Below, one piece after another: positions 46,301-58,300 of a DNA stretch of 64,000 bases. Under the pieces are notes generated by a model that was not told the origin of the DNA, did not search any database, and was given only the letters and a program-made list of their open reading frames with translations. The translations under genes were made by a program, and so were the position numbers. The stretch's first letter is position 1. Every line of letters starts with the position of its first letter. The DNA is from Ectocarpus siliculosus (Eukaryota; Sar; Phaeophyceae; Ectocarpales; Ectocarpaceae). The stretch is from positions 4,802,378 through 4,866,377 of the forward strand of contig FN649740.1 in the NCBI GenBank assembly GCA_000310025.1, in the 5' to 3' direction.

Positions 46301-49300
46301 ATCATGGGGCAAGGACAAAAATATTCCAAGATTATCGTCACTTGTTGCGCAGAACATGAGCTACCTGCTATGGTGGTGGAACCTACAGTCTGGGAGCAAA
46401 TGAAACAGAACCCATTTATGAGGATGGAAGGCACATGATCAATCGACCAGACACGAAAAACTACTTTAAAATCTCTCAAGTTTTGCATTTCGAAGAAATG
46501 ATTTGAGGGCAGGAAGCGGCATGCGCGTGTCTAGCGGGACGGAAACCAAGCAACATTTCCTTTGTGGAGTGAAGAGTGACAGCTCCGCAAATTCCCACGC
46601 GGAAAGTGTACATGATATTGTGGAATGACTCCTAGACCAAACCATGAACAGTCCGATAGTTAGCCATCTTCTATTTAGGCAAATGTTTTGACGATAGAGA
46701 TCACTCGACTACCTGCCAGAGAAAGCACCAGATGCTGCGAAAATATCAGATCTGCCCTGGTGTAGGATTGATGCTCCGCCCCCAACATGAAGACGTCGTC
46801 TCACACGTGATGAATCGGTTGGGTCCGATAAATGGGTGCGAAAACGTATTCATGAGCGGGATATCGCGTGAGGTCGATACAACCACATTCTGTTTCCCTC
46901 AGCGGCATTTGCAGGCGAAGCTCCATACCTGTAAAAGTGAAACTGCTGGGCCAGACTCAAGCACCTGTCCGTCCACCGTCGACACTTTCAGCATATCGTC
47001 TAGCGCACCCGACACTTCGGTTGCCGTTGTATTGCTCAATTTTCCACTCTCCTGGTGAATGCCAATACGAAATGGCAGCACAACGAATTACAGACGTTGT
47101 CTTCAAATGGAACAGACAACCTTGCTTGGCGGGCGGGGTTTCCTGTTGTTGCTGTTGATAACATGACCGCAAACCCGTTACTTCCCCCAAATTTGACGCA
47201 GTCCTTCTGTCGCAGGTCGTTCCCTTCGATATACCGTATATTCCCGATTGAAAATCACGTTCTGCTTTCGGCATGTGTCTTAGTTTTCGGCGCTTCTACG
47301 AGAGGTGTAATAGCGATACAGATGGCTCTTGGAAGTGGCTGTTTTCGTTACCTCTATTGTATGGTACTCTTTAAGCAAAAAATGCACAATCCGCTCTCAC
47401 CGCCTGTGATATGACTGCTGCCGCCAACGCCTCTGCTCCCATCTGAGCTGCTCCAGAGCTCGGATCTAATGCAAGGTAAGACTCTACTATGAAAGTGACA
47501 ATGGCTTCCTGGCAGGCAAGGAGTTCGAACGAGGCGAATCTTGTTGTGAGTCACTCACATTTGTTCTCTCAACGAAACTGTTCTTGTGATATGTTCGAAT
47601 CGAGATCTGCTGGTGACAATTAAAGAAGCATCCGACACGCCCCAACTATATTCAGTAGTTCGCGTGCATGTGCGGCTGTTGTACAGTTCCGGATAAAGTT
47701 TTTTCGAGTAGACATCGATAGCGTTTTGTTGAGCCTTCTGACCGCGTTAGGTCTTGTCTGCGATCTTCTCCTTGCAACACAGTTACAGGCGTCCCTACAG
47801 GCTCGGGCCTTAAACGTAAAGCATTGCTTGCTTTTAGCGTCTCCGAAGGAGGCATTCGCGAATGGTCCTTTCCCGTCTACAGATCTGGGCAACCACGTTT
47901 CCAACGAGTCGCAAGTTATTCCCTGCCCCTACTGTCACCAACAACCAGACAATCAAGAACATCTTCGCCTGCGATTTTCCCGTGCCATGTTCGTGCCCGT
48001 TATGTGCAGGTAAACTCGAATTATCTTCCTCTCTCGGAACTTACCGCCAGGACGTACGCCCAGAGCCGAAGAATTATGATTCTTCAGCGGGGTAAGTCGT
48101 AGCCCGACCAAATAGTCTACCAATAAACGACTGGTGTCGTCACCTTCAGCTCCAACACTTCGGCGATGTCGTCCGCCGATTCCGGCTCGGGCGCGTGTCC
48201 CAGAACAGCCGAAAGTGCAATCGCGCTCCTAAGCGCGTCAGCAGGGTCAGTCAACGACCTCACCCCGGTTGAAAGCGACGAAAGGTTGGCCCGGAGAGAA
48301 GAGACAATGACCTGCTTGGTACCATCAATACGTCATGAAGAGAGGGTTATGGTGGTCTTGTTTTATCGACAAATACCTAGGAGGTTTCCCCGTGTTCAGA
48401 ACAAAATTCCTGAGGCGGACATGCTGTTGGCCAGACATTTTTGCAACCCACCAGGAAAGGCAGCAGATTACCGTCCAATATATTTTGCTTTGCCCTACTT
48501 GTTGTTGGTTGGCCAAACGTTTGTCAATGGGAAATCATACATGGAAGCATCAGAGCTCCTGCCCCCCCCCGACAGACACAAAAAACCAAGAACCACACCT
48601 GCTCCGGGGGATATGAGACGATCGACAGTGGCACTCCATCCATGCCAAGGCTCGTGACGGCCGTTGACCCATGGATATCAGAGACAAAGGCCACTAACGT
48701 AATGTTGAATGCGTAGAGGGTCGTTCCGGGCGGTAGGTGCGTGAGAAGGGTGCTCGATGATGACGCCCCTGACGATAACCTTGATATCCATTGTTCGCTG
48801 CATGTTCAATAGAGTGGAAAGAGACAAAGGAGAAAATTCGCCGACGTCGCTCAGTGAGAGTAGTGCGTGAATGGCCGTCCTCGAACAGAGCTTCAACCGG
48901 GCACTGCGGCTTGCCGACGTCAACGTGAAGCAAACCCTGGTGTAACGCACACACAAACTCGCGCGCGTCATAAGAGATTGCAAGCTTTCTACGGTTGTGG
49001 CTCACCATTACTCAATATGGGTTGCACACGCCGGGATGCGCGATACTTAGTCCACAAGCAGCACATATCCGAAATTGGGATTCTGCGACTTCATGGTGTT
49101 ACCTATTCACCGAAAGGACTTCATGCGATCCGTGCGTATAGCCGAACTCGTATGTCATCGGAAGATCCTCAAAGTCGTCCGTCCAGCCCATAGTGTGAAG
49201 CGCCACCGTAGTTTCTCCGGCGTACACCTGGAGTAGGTCCGAGCTGACGTATCCTCCCACGGGAGCAGCGTTGGTTTCGAAAGAAAACTCTGCATCATCG

Positions 49301-52300
49301 CAGATAGAATATCGCAGAGACATAGTCGGCATCATAACATGATACCGTTGGGTACTTCCTAACTTCAGTTCTGTGAGGCCAAGCGGACGATAAGCCCATA
49401 GTTTTGCGTGACGACTTCACATATTCGAACCTAAGGTGACTCCTTCACGTATTGCGCGGTCACGACCTCGGTTTGAGGGATGTTAGTGACAGATTTATAT
49501 TGTCGTGGTGTGGATAGTTTACCAGAATAGCCGGTGCTGCCAGACGATCCTGTCGCGGTCATTGCAAACGTGTACGTACGACCTGGCGAAAGAGCCCCGG
49601 CTCGCACAACGAGAGTTGGGTGGCGATCGCTAGTGCGAAAAACTTGATCGTTCTCGCCGGACGAATCGCCATTCGGCAGCCCGATGTTGCTGTCAACCTG
49701 TGGTGGTATGCAGAGAGTGTACAGCGAAGCACTCAGAACGACTTGCGACTTCGGCGGACCTCAGCTCAGTACGGAAACGACGACTTGAGGGGCTATCAAG
49801 TCGATTCTAGAGTCAAGGGAGTTCGACCAAAGAGTTGATGTGCAAGGCGTTGGGTCGAAAGCTCAAGTTTGTGTTCTCAAACCTGTTCCCACTCGAAGTC
49901 AAAGCCCGCCACAGTGCTGTTGCTGCAGTGAGACTCGGTGGATGTGGCCGCACACCCGTACAAGACCAACCTCTTCGAAGGGCTATATTTCCGGCGGATC
50001 TCCTGCGGAGCGATCGCGGAAACAACTCTCATGGCCTTCTTTTCTTGGAAATCAACAATATTTAGGATCGCGAGAGGCGTTCGCCACCAATGGTGATCAC
50101 CGTCATTTGTTGGTGTTTGGCGTTTAGGTGCTTGGAATATTTCAGAGTCCTACTGGATTATGAACTCCATCGGGAACACCACCTACATCGCTTTGAACTG
50201 ACGTACCTTCGGGGTAATTGAGACGTATGGAACATCAAGTACCGTCGTGGAGATGATGCACGATGCATTGTCGCTGCGGTACTTCGACCATGGCGTGCTG
50301 CCATCGCCATGCTTGAATGCAGTGACCGTGAAGACATACACAACACCTGCCGGTAGGAGGCGTCACGTTGTATGGCGGAATATCGGCACAAAAACAGGCA
50401 AAGTCGGAGTTACGTTCAACACCCGCCAGTAAGTACCAGGCGAGTCGCTTGTCGGTGTTACAAGAGCAACACGGTAACGGCTCTGGCTTCACCGCCGCCG
50501 TGAGCGACTGCCTGATAATATTGACGGACTGTTTTTAGTAATGGGAAATAGACACAAGTGGGTATACCCACCCCTTTCTCGGACAAAAGTGGGTACTCGA
50601 AAATCCAGCGTGCGCGCACTCCATAGGCGACCCCCAAACGACTCAAAACCCCATTCTGACACCTGGGCGACACAGCCAGGGACCATACACAGCATGGGCA
50701 TCGATTTTCCCCCACTTTTAGGCACACCTTTGGCCCAAATACCGCCGACGCGCGCAAGGCCTCACCAGAGTGCCCACTTATGTCCGACATCGCGGTGGGT
50801 ATACCCACCGGCGTCAACTATTAATAATTCTTTCATGTACCCACTTGTGTCTGTATTTTGACCCACTTTTGTCCAAATTGTACCCACTTTTGTCCACTTA
50901 CGGACGGCGGAAATCGAGCGGAAATCGACCTCCACGTCACCGCACGGCAGAACATCGAATAGACTCGGAACGTCTCAGAACCTCCCAAAACCATATCCAT
51001 GGCATCTTTCCTATCCATGGCTGCCGACTGCGGACCGACCACGGAGGAACATGTCAGAAACATGCCAGACCCCTTCGGTACCGGCACGGGAAGATACCAG
51101 GCACGGGAAGATACCCGCGGCAAGCCGACTGCTGCCGTGACGAGTCGGTGTGCACTTGTCGTGGTGGTTAGTGTTTTTGTGTGTGTGTGTTGTTGCTGTT
51201 TGCGCGTCTTTTTGGTCTGTACGCTCGACCCGTTGGTTGTGTTGTCCGTTGTGTGTCACGCATTTATGTGTGGCGTGCCGTTAGTGCGCTGCTTGCCGGG
51301 CTTGCCGCGGGTATCTTCCCGTGCCTGGTATCTTCCCGTGCCGGTACCGAAGGGGTCTGGCATGTTTCTGACATGTTCCTCCGTGGTCGGTCCGCAGTCG
51401 GCAGCCATGGATAGGAAAGATGCCATGGATATGGTTTTGGGAGGTTCTGAGACGTTCCGAGTCTATTCGATGTTCTGCCGTGCGGTGACGTGGAGGTCGA
51501 TTTCCGCTCGATTTCCGCCGTCCGTAAGTGGACAAAAGTGGGTACAATTTGGACAAAAGTGGGTCAAAATACAGACACAAGTGGGTACATGAAAGAATTA
51601 TTAATAGTTGACGCCGGTGGGTATACCCACCGCGATGTCGGACATAAGTGGGCACTCTGGTGAGGCCTTGCGCGCGTCGGCGGTATTAGGGCCAAAGGTG
51701 TGTCTAAAAGTGGGGAAAAATCGATGCCCATGCTGTGTATGGTCCCTGGCTGTGTCGCCCAGGTGTCAGAATGAGGTTTTGAGTCGTTTGGGGGTCGCCT
51801 ATGGAGTGCGCGCACGCTGGATTTTCGAGTACCCACTTTTGTCCGAGAAAGGGGTGGGTATACCCACTTGTGTCTATTTCCCTTTAGTAATTCTACCGGT
51901 TCCACTCTCACACACGGATCCAGGTGAATCTTGAGGTCGCCGCTCACCAGACGGAAACGATTCCGGAGGGATGGAGAGAATAGCGCCTTCAACGAAAGCC
52001 GAAAGATCCAATATGTCGCTCGCCCTCGAGACGCACGCACCCCCGGATTCGCTCTCGCAATGCCAGGTGTAGGCGAACGGAATAATGTCTATGCCATCCG
52101 TATCGACAGACGTCGACGCATCCAGCTGCAGAGTCTGTCGGGCATTGCGGTGCCGTGATGATTTGATGACGGGCGAGGTAGCCAAAAACAAAACTTTAAG
52201 TCATTTCTACAAGGGCAAGCCCGTCCGTCGCTTTGGAACTGACCATGGGCGGATAGCAGTATTGGCGGAAAAAATTGCGGTGCGACGTACACTTTCATAT

Positions 52301-55300
52301 TTTTTCGCACCCAAACCAGAAACAGTGCGGGAAGGGTAGGCTTTTCCGGGACGTTCAACTACGTTCTTGCCTGCCAAACTCCAATGCTCCGCTTTGTTCC
52401 TCCGGAGATAGCCGCGACTATCGGCCCACTGAGTATCTCGACTACGGGGTTGGAGCGGATCAAGCACGTAGAAACGAAAATTAGAGTGCGACATGTTTTA
52501 GCAATAAAAATAGTGATTCTGACAGCACATTCAACAACCGTTGGTCATGTGCTACGCCTCCTTCCCAAACCGAGCTGCGGAGGGTGAAGGATGACATGAG
52601 GTAAACTGCTTCATTTCAAGTCTTTTCGGAGACGTCTTCTTGCAGATTGCAAACATATGATCATGCGGCAACGATCCTAGCGTGATCTGTGATGTGGTCC
52701 CGACCATGTGTCTAAGCAACATGTCATTGTTTTCAGCCCTCTAGTCAACTCTTCAACAGGGTGCTTCCGGTGCGAAATACTGCCGATAACTGATGTCACG
52801 TAACACGCCAATCTATCCAAACTACGTGTCCCGATAGAGACGAACCGAAATCTTCACTTCGCGTTCAGCCAATAGCAGACAACGCCGCACGTGCGCGCTC
52901 GACGACCTGACTTACTGGTTGCGTTGGCGGTATTGGTAGTTTCGGTGCCAAATGCGGTCCTCAGTTGGAACAGGTACGTGCTTCCTGCATAGCCCAACGT
53001 GTGAGACGGGATGACAAGAACACGCGGGTCTCGACCGACGTCCACCACCACCTCCGGCGTTCCTTCGTACGATTCATTGGCTGAAACCAGCCTCCACGAA
53101 TATGATGCGGGTGCCTCGTTAGGCGTCAAAGTAGAGCACGAAGAGAGTTTGGTCTCGCTGCGGAGAACTATTTCATTTCCGCGGGTCCGTTGTAGAGCTG
53201 ATGATCCCACGATCTAGCGCAATACCGTCCAGATCCGGTTGAGGAACGAAGTATGGTGCGAAGGCAAGCGTGTGGGAAGGTATTGAGGTCCTCTCGGGTG
53301 CAACCGAAAGTGATGCATCCGATTTCGGGGCATGCAGTGGCCCTATCGATCGCCGAGCTTTCCCATGCCTGTCCCACAGCTGAGCCTTTGCCAAACACAC
53401 CATATCACAGCTGGAAAAATACGTGAGCACATTCACAATTCCTTACCTGCGAGACAAGCAGCCCAAGGGAGGATTTGTACACCTCCACCACCGCTTCTGA
53501 AGAGCCCCCAAGAACTGTATCCACTCTTAAGACGAAGGAGAAAGTGTTTTCCACAGCGAGATGCTCGCTCGGAATCGTCACCGTTAGCTCTTTGTTAGAG
53601 CTAGCCTGTGGTACCGGGGGGGGAAGATGTTCGGTGTGTCAGGTTCATGACTCGAGGTGGTGCTGGCAGCTTGGCTGACTGAATCAACTTTGGGGTGGTA
53701 TGAGGTGAATAGGTGGTAGTATCGGCAACAGGGAAGGTGCGGGAAGGGGATATGTCATGTATGCTTGTCATCATCACGTATGCCGTAGTAAACAACATGT
53801 CGTGCGGCACACCTCTTCCAATACCCTTGAAACGTTTGAGAGGTCCACGGTCGGGTCACTTCCTGCGAGGGCGACTTCCCATGTCACGTTGGAGCTGCCT
53901 GTGGCGCAGCAGCAGCAGGTGGATAAAAATTCGCGAATGACATGTCGCGTCAAGAGTGTTTGGCGCTCGGGCATGGGTGTTGCGAACGAAGTTCGCGTCC
54001 TCTCTGTCTCACCCTGGTTCAGGGCACTCTCGTCTTACCTATCGAGGGCATGGTGGCACTTCCCTCGAGCGTGAGGTCGTCGCAGTATCCAACGGCACCG
54101 GGGGCGCTAATGTCCACGAACGGCGGGTCTGGGTTAGCGGGGTAGTTGACAACCACGCATGCTGCTGAGGAGGTAAGAAATGCCCCGATCTGCAACCAAA
54201 AGCGGATCGTAGGAGGAAAGGGCAAAGTATCGGTCAAGATTCGCTCTGGTGTCAATCTTCGTGGGTCTCGAGCGAAACTGTGAGGCCCGCAACGTAGCGA
54301 CAGCCGGGCTTCTCCACCAGCCATGCCAAGCACGCAAATTCCCCTTACTTCAGTTCGAACCACGCCGGCCAGCAGCGTTAGTGAGGTTCCATCTCCGTCC
54401 GTACAGCCTTCGCTCGACGAGGGAGCGATCGTCGACAGGACCCCAAGCGTTACCTGTTGAGGAAGAGGATGGAATCAACTATTGTGTTGGAGTCGTGCGC
54501 ATGAGGTATTGCATCGATGTACCAGTTAGCCGCGGTCGGTTTGAACTGACTTTCATCTTTGGCCGGCGGTGTGCGAGAGGACACCCTGAACACAAGGTAT
54601 ACGGTGTACAGGCCGTCACCTGTTGGTAGAAGAACCATATCGCGCAGAAAGAAGGGACATACTAAAGGGTGTACTTGTGTAACCTCGGATCAATGCTCTT
54701 GTTTGAGCGGCAGGGTCACATTGCAAGGAAGCATTGCAGACGACAGCACCGAGAAGGGACACACAAAAAGGTGTTCCGGTGTAACCTGGGATCGATGCTC
54801 TTCTTCGAGGGGCAGGGCCACAGTGCAAGGAATAATCCCGGGCGATAGTATCGAATGAAAGACGGGATGATAAACATCATGCTAAATCACATTTCGACAT
54901 CCAACCTGGCCCCGAAGATGTTCCAACAGCAGGGTCGCCCTTGCGTATGGCATCTTCCCCCACCTTGATACTAGAGCCAGACGAAAATCGGCAAGTGTGT
55001 CCAATTCCAAGCGTAGACGCCGACGCAGCAGAGAATACAGATTCACACGGAACAGCATCGAAGGTACCGTTGATTTCCTGCGAAGACGGGTTGCCTGTAA
55101 AGCCAACCGTCACCTGCTCAAACACCAACGAAACAAATATGCATCACGAGAGTTCTATTTTGTCATTCGGTGAAAAAACACTAAGTCAGGTTGCTCAGAT
55201 GACAAGTCTCAGATCCGTCTGTGTTTCATCATCTCACAGGCACACCATCGAGCAAAAATCACCTGGGCCCCTGTGTCGGTGAACTGGGCGGAAGACAACT

Positions 55301-58300
55301 CTGGTGGAAGAGCCCGGCCCAGTACAAGAGTAGAGCCTATGCGATCGGTGTAAGGGGGAAGTCAACAGCGTTGGAGTATCGTGTGTTTGTCGGATACCTT
55401 TCGAAACAAAGGCATTCGATAGACAAAACAAACATGGCTTGCCTGACAAGCTAGTAAGTCGCTCAATAGGCTCGAAGAAAACGAAGGCGAGCGACAGTTG
55501 ATATCGCAATACTTGTATTCAAATGAGGAGGAAAGGCTACATGATGATTCACCTGAAGCGTATTGTGTACACGTTGCGCATCCGGCAATGTAATCGCCAC
55601 TGAGAACCACGGTGCTATTCTCTGCCAAGGTGTAGCCTGTGACGGGGAGTGCGACACAGGGGTTTTTGGTGAGGTGCCAAGAGGGCGTACAGGAGACATG
55701 GCGTATGCCATTCTCGCCATGCTCGTATAATAGGTGCCACGCCCACGAATACTGCACTACCGTAGAAGGAAGTGGGGTACGCATAACGATGTAGCCACGC
55801 TCAACGCGCTTGACTCCACCCGGGACGCACAAGCACATCGCATGGCTGTCGCTGAGCACGCGTGTTCGCGGTGACTTGATTCTAGTATGGTATTTTGTGG
55901 GTACCGACCGAGGGGCGAGGAAGGAGCCATGTGACACCCTACCATAGCATTGCTAGAGAAATACCACAGCGACAGGTGTTACGAACAGCGCTCGTCGGAG
56001 GATAAGTAAATAAGTTACGTCCAACAAGCAGATGAGGGTAGTCGGCGAAGGAATAACAACAGTGGTCCGATAGCACGTCGCAAGTACACTCGTACATCAA
56101 GAAACGCCAAAGACCGACCTGTGCCGAATGTGACAACGACAGTACTATCATCCTTCCAGCTGCAAGATGCTCCAGTCCCCACCAGCACCACCGTGCCGCT
56201 CTCGAGCAGGTCAGATACGGAGCATGTACCTTCTGAGCAGATGTTCTCATGACACCATAGACCTACCCACATGACGAACCGGAGAGAGAAGGGAAATGTC
56301 AAAGCAATCGTGGTTTCTACAACACAATCCAGCGCGTCGCCATATTGAACGTTTATTTGCCTGTAGACGTGATTGCTTCCAGCCGCTTGACGTACCTAGG
56401 CTCCAGGGCCCAGGGTTGAAGACAATGTCGACACCGTGAACTGCCGCTGCAAGTCTCGCCTCCACCAATTCCGGCCGGGTGGATGGCACTGTCGGCGAAG
56501 GGGTGGGTACACTTGTAGGTGCTGGCGATGGCGAGGGAGTCGGAGCGGCTGTATAGCACACAGGACTGAAGACCACGATGGCGCCATGATAAGAGTCGTC
56601 TGCCATCGAGACGAAGAGCCTATCCGTCGAGCTGACCGTGAGTCCAGCCACTGTTCCTGTGGCATTTTCTATCTCATTGGTGACTTTGACCGTCGTTGCA
56701 GCAGAGAGTACCCCGGTCAGCGCGTTTCGCTGGAAGACAACAATCTGCCAAGTTGCGATAAGAAGTGTTCGTCAAATGGAAGTATCAGCCGACCTGCGAA
56801 TGAACCTTAACGTTCTCAGCGTTCAATGTCGATTCGACGGATCGCAATGGGACGTCAGGACCATGTTGCTGTGCTCTCTCCAACTGTTGCCGGAATTAAG
56901 TGTTCATGTAGGCAATTAAATCTCGCCAGCGTCCCATTGTGTTTGGGCAGCCCGAAAATACAGTCGAGAAACAGGTGTCAGTGACAGCAACAACCTCCTG
57001 CAGTCGCATTTCTTGAGAATCCCAAAGAATGGGGCGTGATGTACAATAGGGATGTGCATTGTAACACGGCATGCTTTCCCAACTCGGTCCCGAGGCCATT
57101 TCCGCGCCTGAGAAATCTTGGACCTACCGCAGGGCCAAAACAAGTGGATTCATCTGCAGGCGCTTCTCTACGAGAGTCCAGAAGGCATTGTATTCGTTCG
57201 AGCTCCGCCAATCGATGTCAATACCAGCCTTAGACTATCGATATCACATCGATGGCACAAAGGCAGGTCATCTTTCCGTGTGCGCATACACATAGGATGT
57301 TTGGTGTCGTCAACATGTTGCATTACTTTGTGCGAAGGGACCCGAGCTCAATCCTCCGCACCTCATCCGAGTCAGGACGTCCGACCACGACAGCAAACTC
57401 AAGCGCCTGTATAACAAACACCCCCCCCGATGTGCTTCCTTCGATGCTTGAATCGGCAGTGTAGTACGCTGTCGACACAACCTCGCCTGTCGTTTCGTCA
57501 AGCTGGAGATGAACAACTACAGAGTCGGCGCAGCCTAGAACATAAACCTGGGAGGGGGGTGTTTAGTGGGGGGAAATTCCTCCTAGGATTCAATTCGTGA
57601 GGTGTTCGGAAAGGGTGTTTACGCCTTCCCACGGTTTATTTGGGAAGAGAGGGGCAAGGGGTAGCCGAGGTGATGGCGCAACGAATAAACGGTGTCGGAT
57701 AGAAAGGACTTCGTCACAAAGTTGACCCCGAAGCACCCTGAAGGTGACAAGGGAAAGCGGTGTGAATAGAGCTTCGAGAGCGGGGAAATATTCTTCTTCA
57801 ATCGCCTGACGTGTGTAGATCGTCGTCCGAGACTGCGTGTCGCGTTCGTTACGAGTTTTATTTTACCAGCAAGAACTGCCAAAATTGATCGTGCTTAAGG
57901 GGAAACGGCAAAACTCATGATTCTACCGGGTGCTAGTCCCACGTCCTACTAAGGTATGCTACGGTAGTCATGTTCGGATCGCACATCGGGTGTCGCTTGT
58001 GGAATTGGCCCTCACTGTTGCAGAGACAGGAGACGGTGGGCATCCAGAGCTGTAGTTGCAGCTAGCAGTATAGCACATGTCGTTGACGATAGTGTATACT
58101 TCTGATGATTCTGCAATTGTACACGTTCGGGCTCACCGAAAGCCCACTTGGAGAAACCACGATGTCGCACAGCTCACTGTCCGCCACAGCCGCAGACCAC
58201 AGGGGAGGGTCGGTATTGTCTACCTCACTATCGAATGAAAATACAGTTTCGGCGGCCGTTGCGATGTAGATAACAGACCCATCGGGGCTGAACGCCAAAG

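Larger units (their letters stand above)
48599..55113 (-). other. gene B: REJ region
   Basis: Exons: 55113-54964, 54453-54349, 54189-54039, 53898-53813, 53605-53447, 53213-52916, 52441-52371, 52134-51948, 50346-50207, 50002-49883, 49697-49523, 49289-49103, 48797-48599. Motifs: ISAPGAVGYCDDLTLEGSAT, LQLDASTSVDTDG with TWHCES, LVLYGCAATSTESHC, and AAPVGGYVSSDLL followed by WTDDFEDLPMTYEFGY. They match PF02010 features. The intron after 52371 begins GCAAGA. The intron 51947-50347 holds the 1340-bp inverted-repeat element. The exon 49697-49523 carries a 6-codon in-frame insertion relative to gene A. Confidence 0.88.

Noticed and set aside
50999-51592. 197-aa plus-strand ORF and its mirror-image ORFs in the inverted-repeat element
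   Set aside because: The same peptides appear in opposite orientations because the arms are palindromic. No transposase motifs are present.
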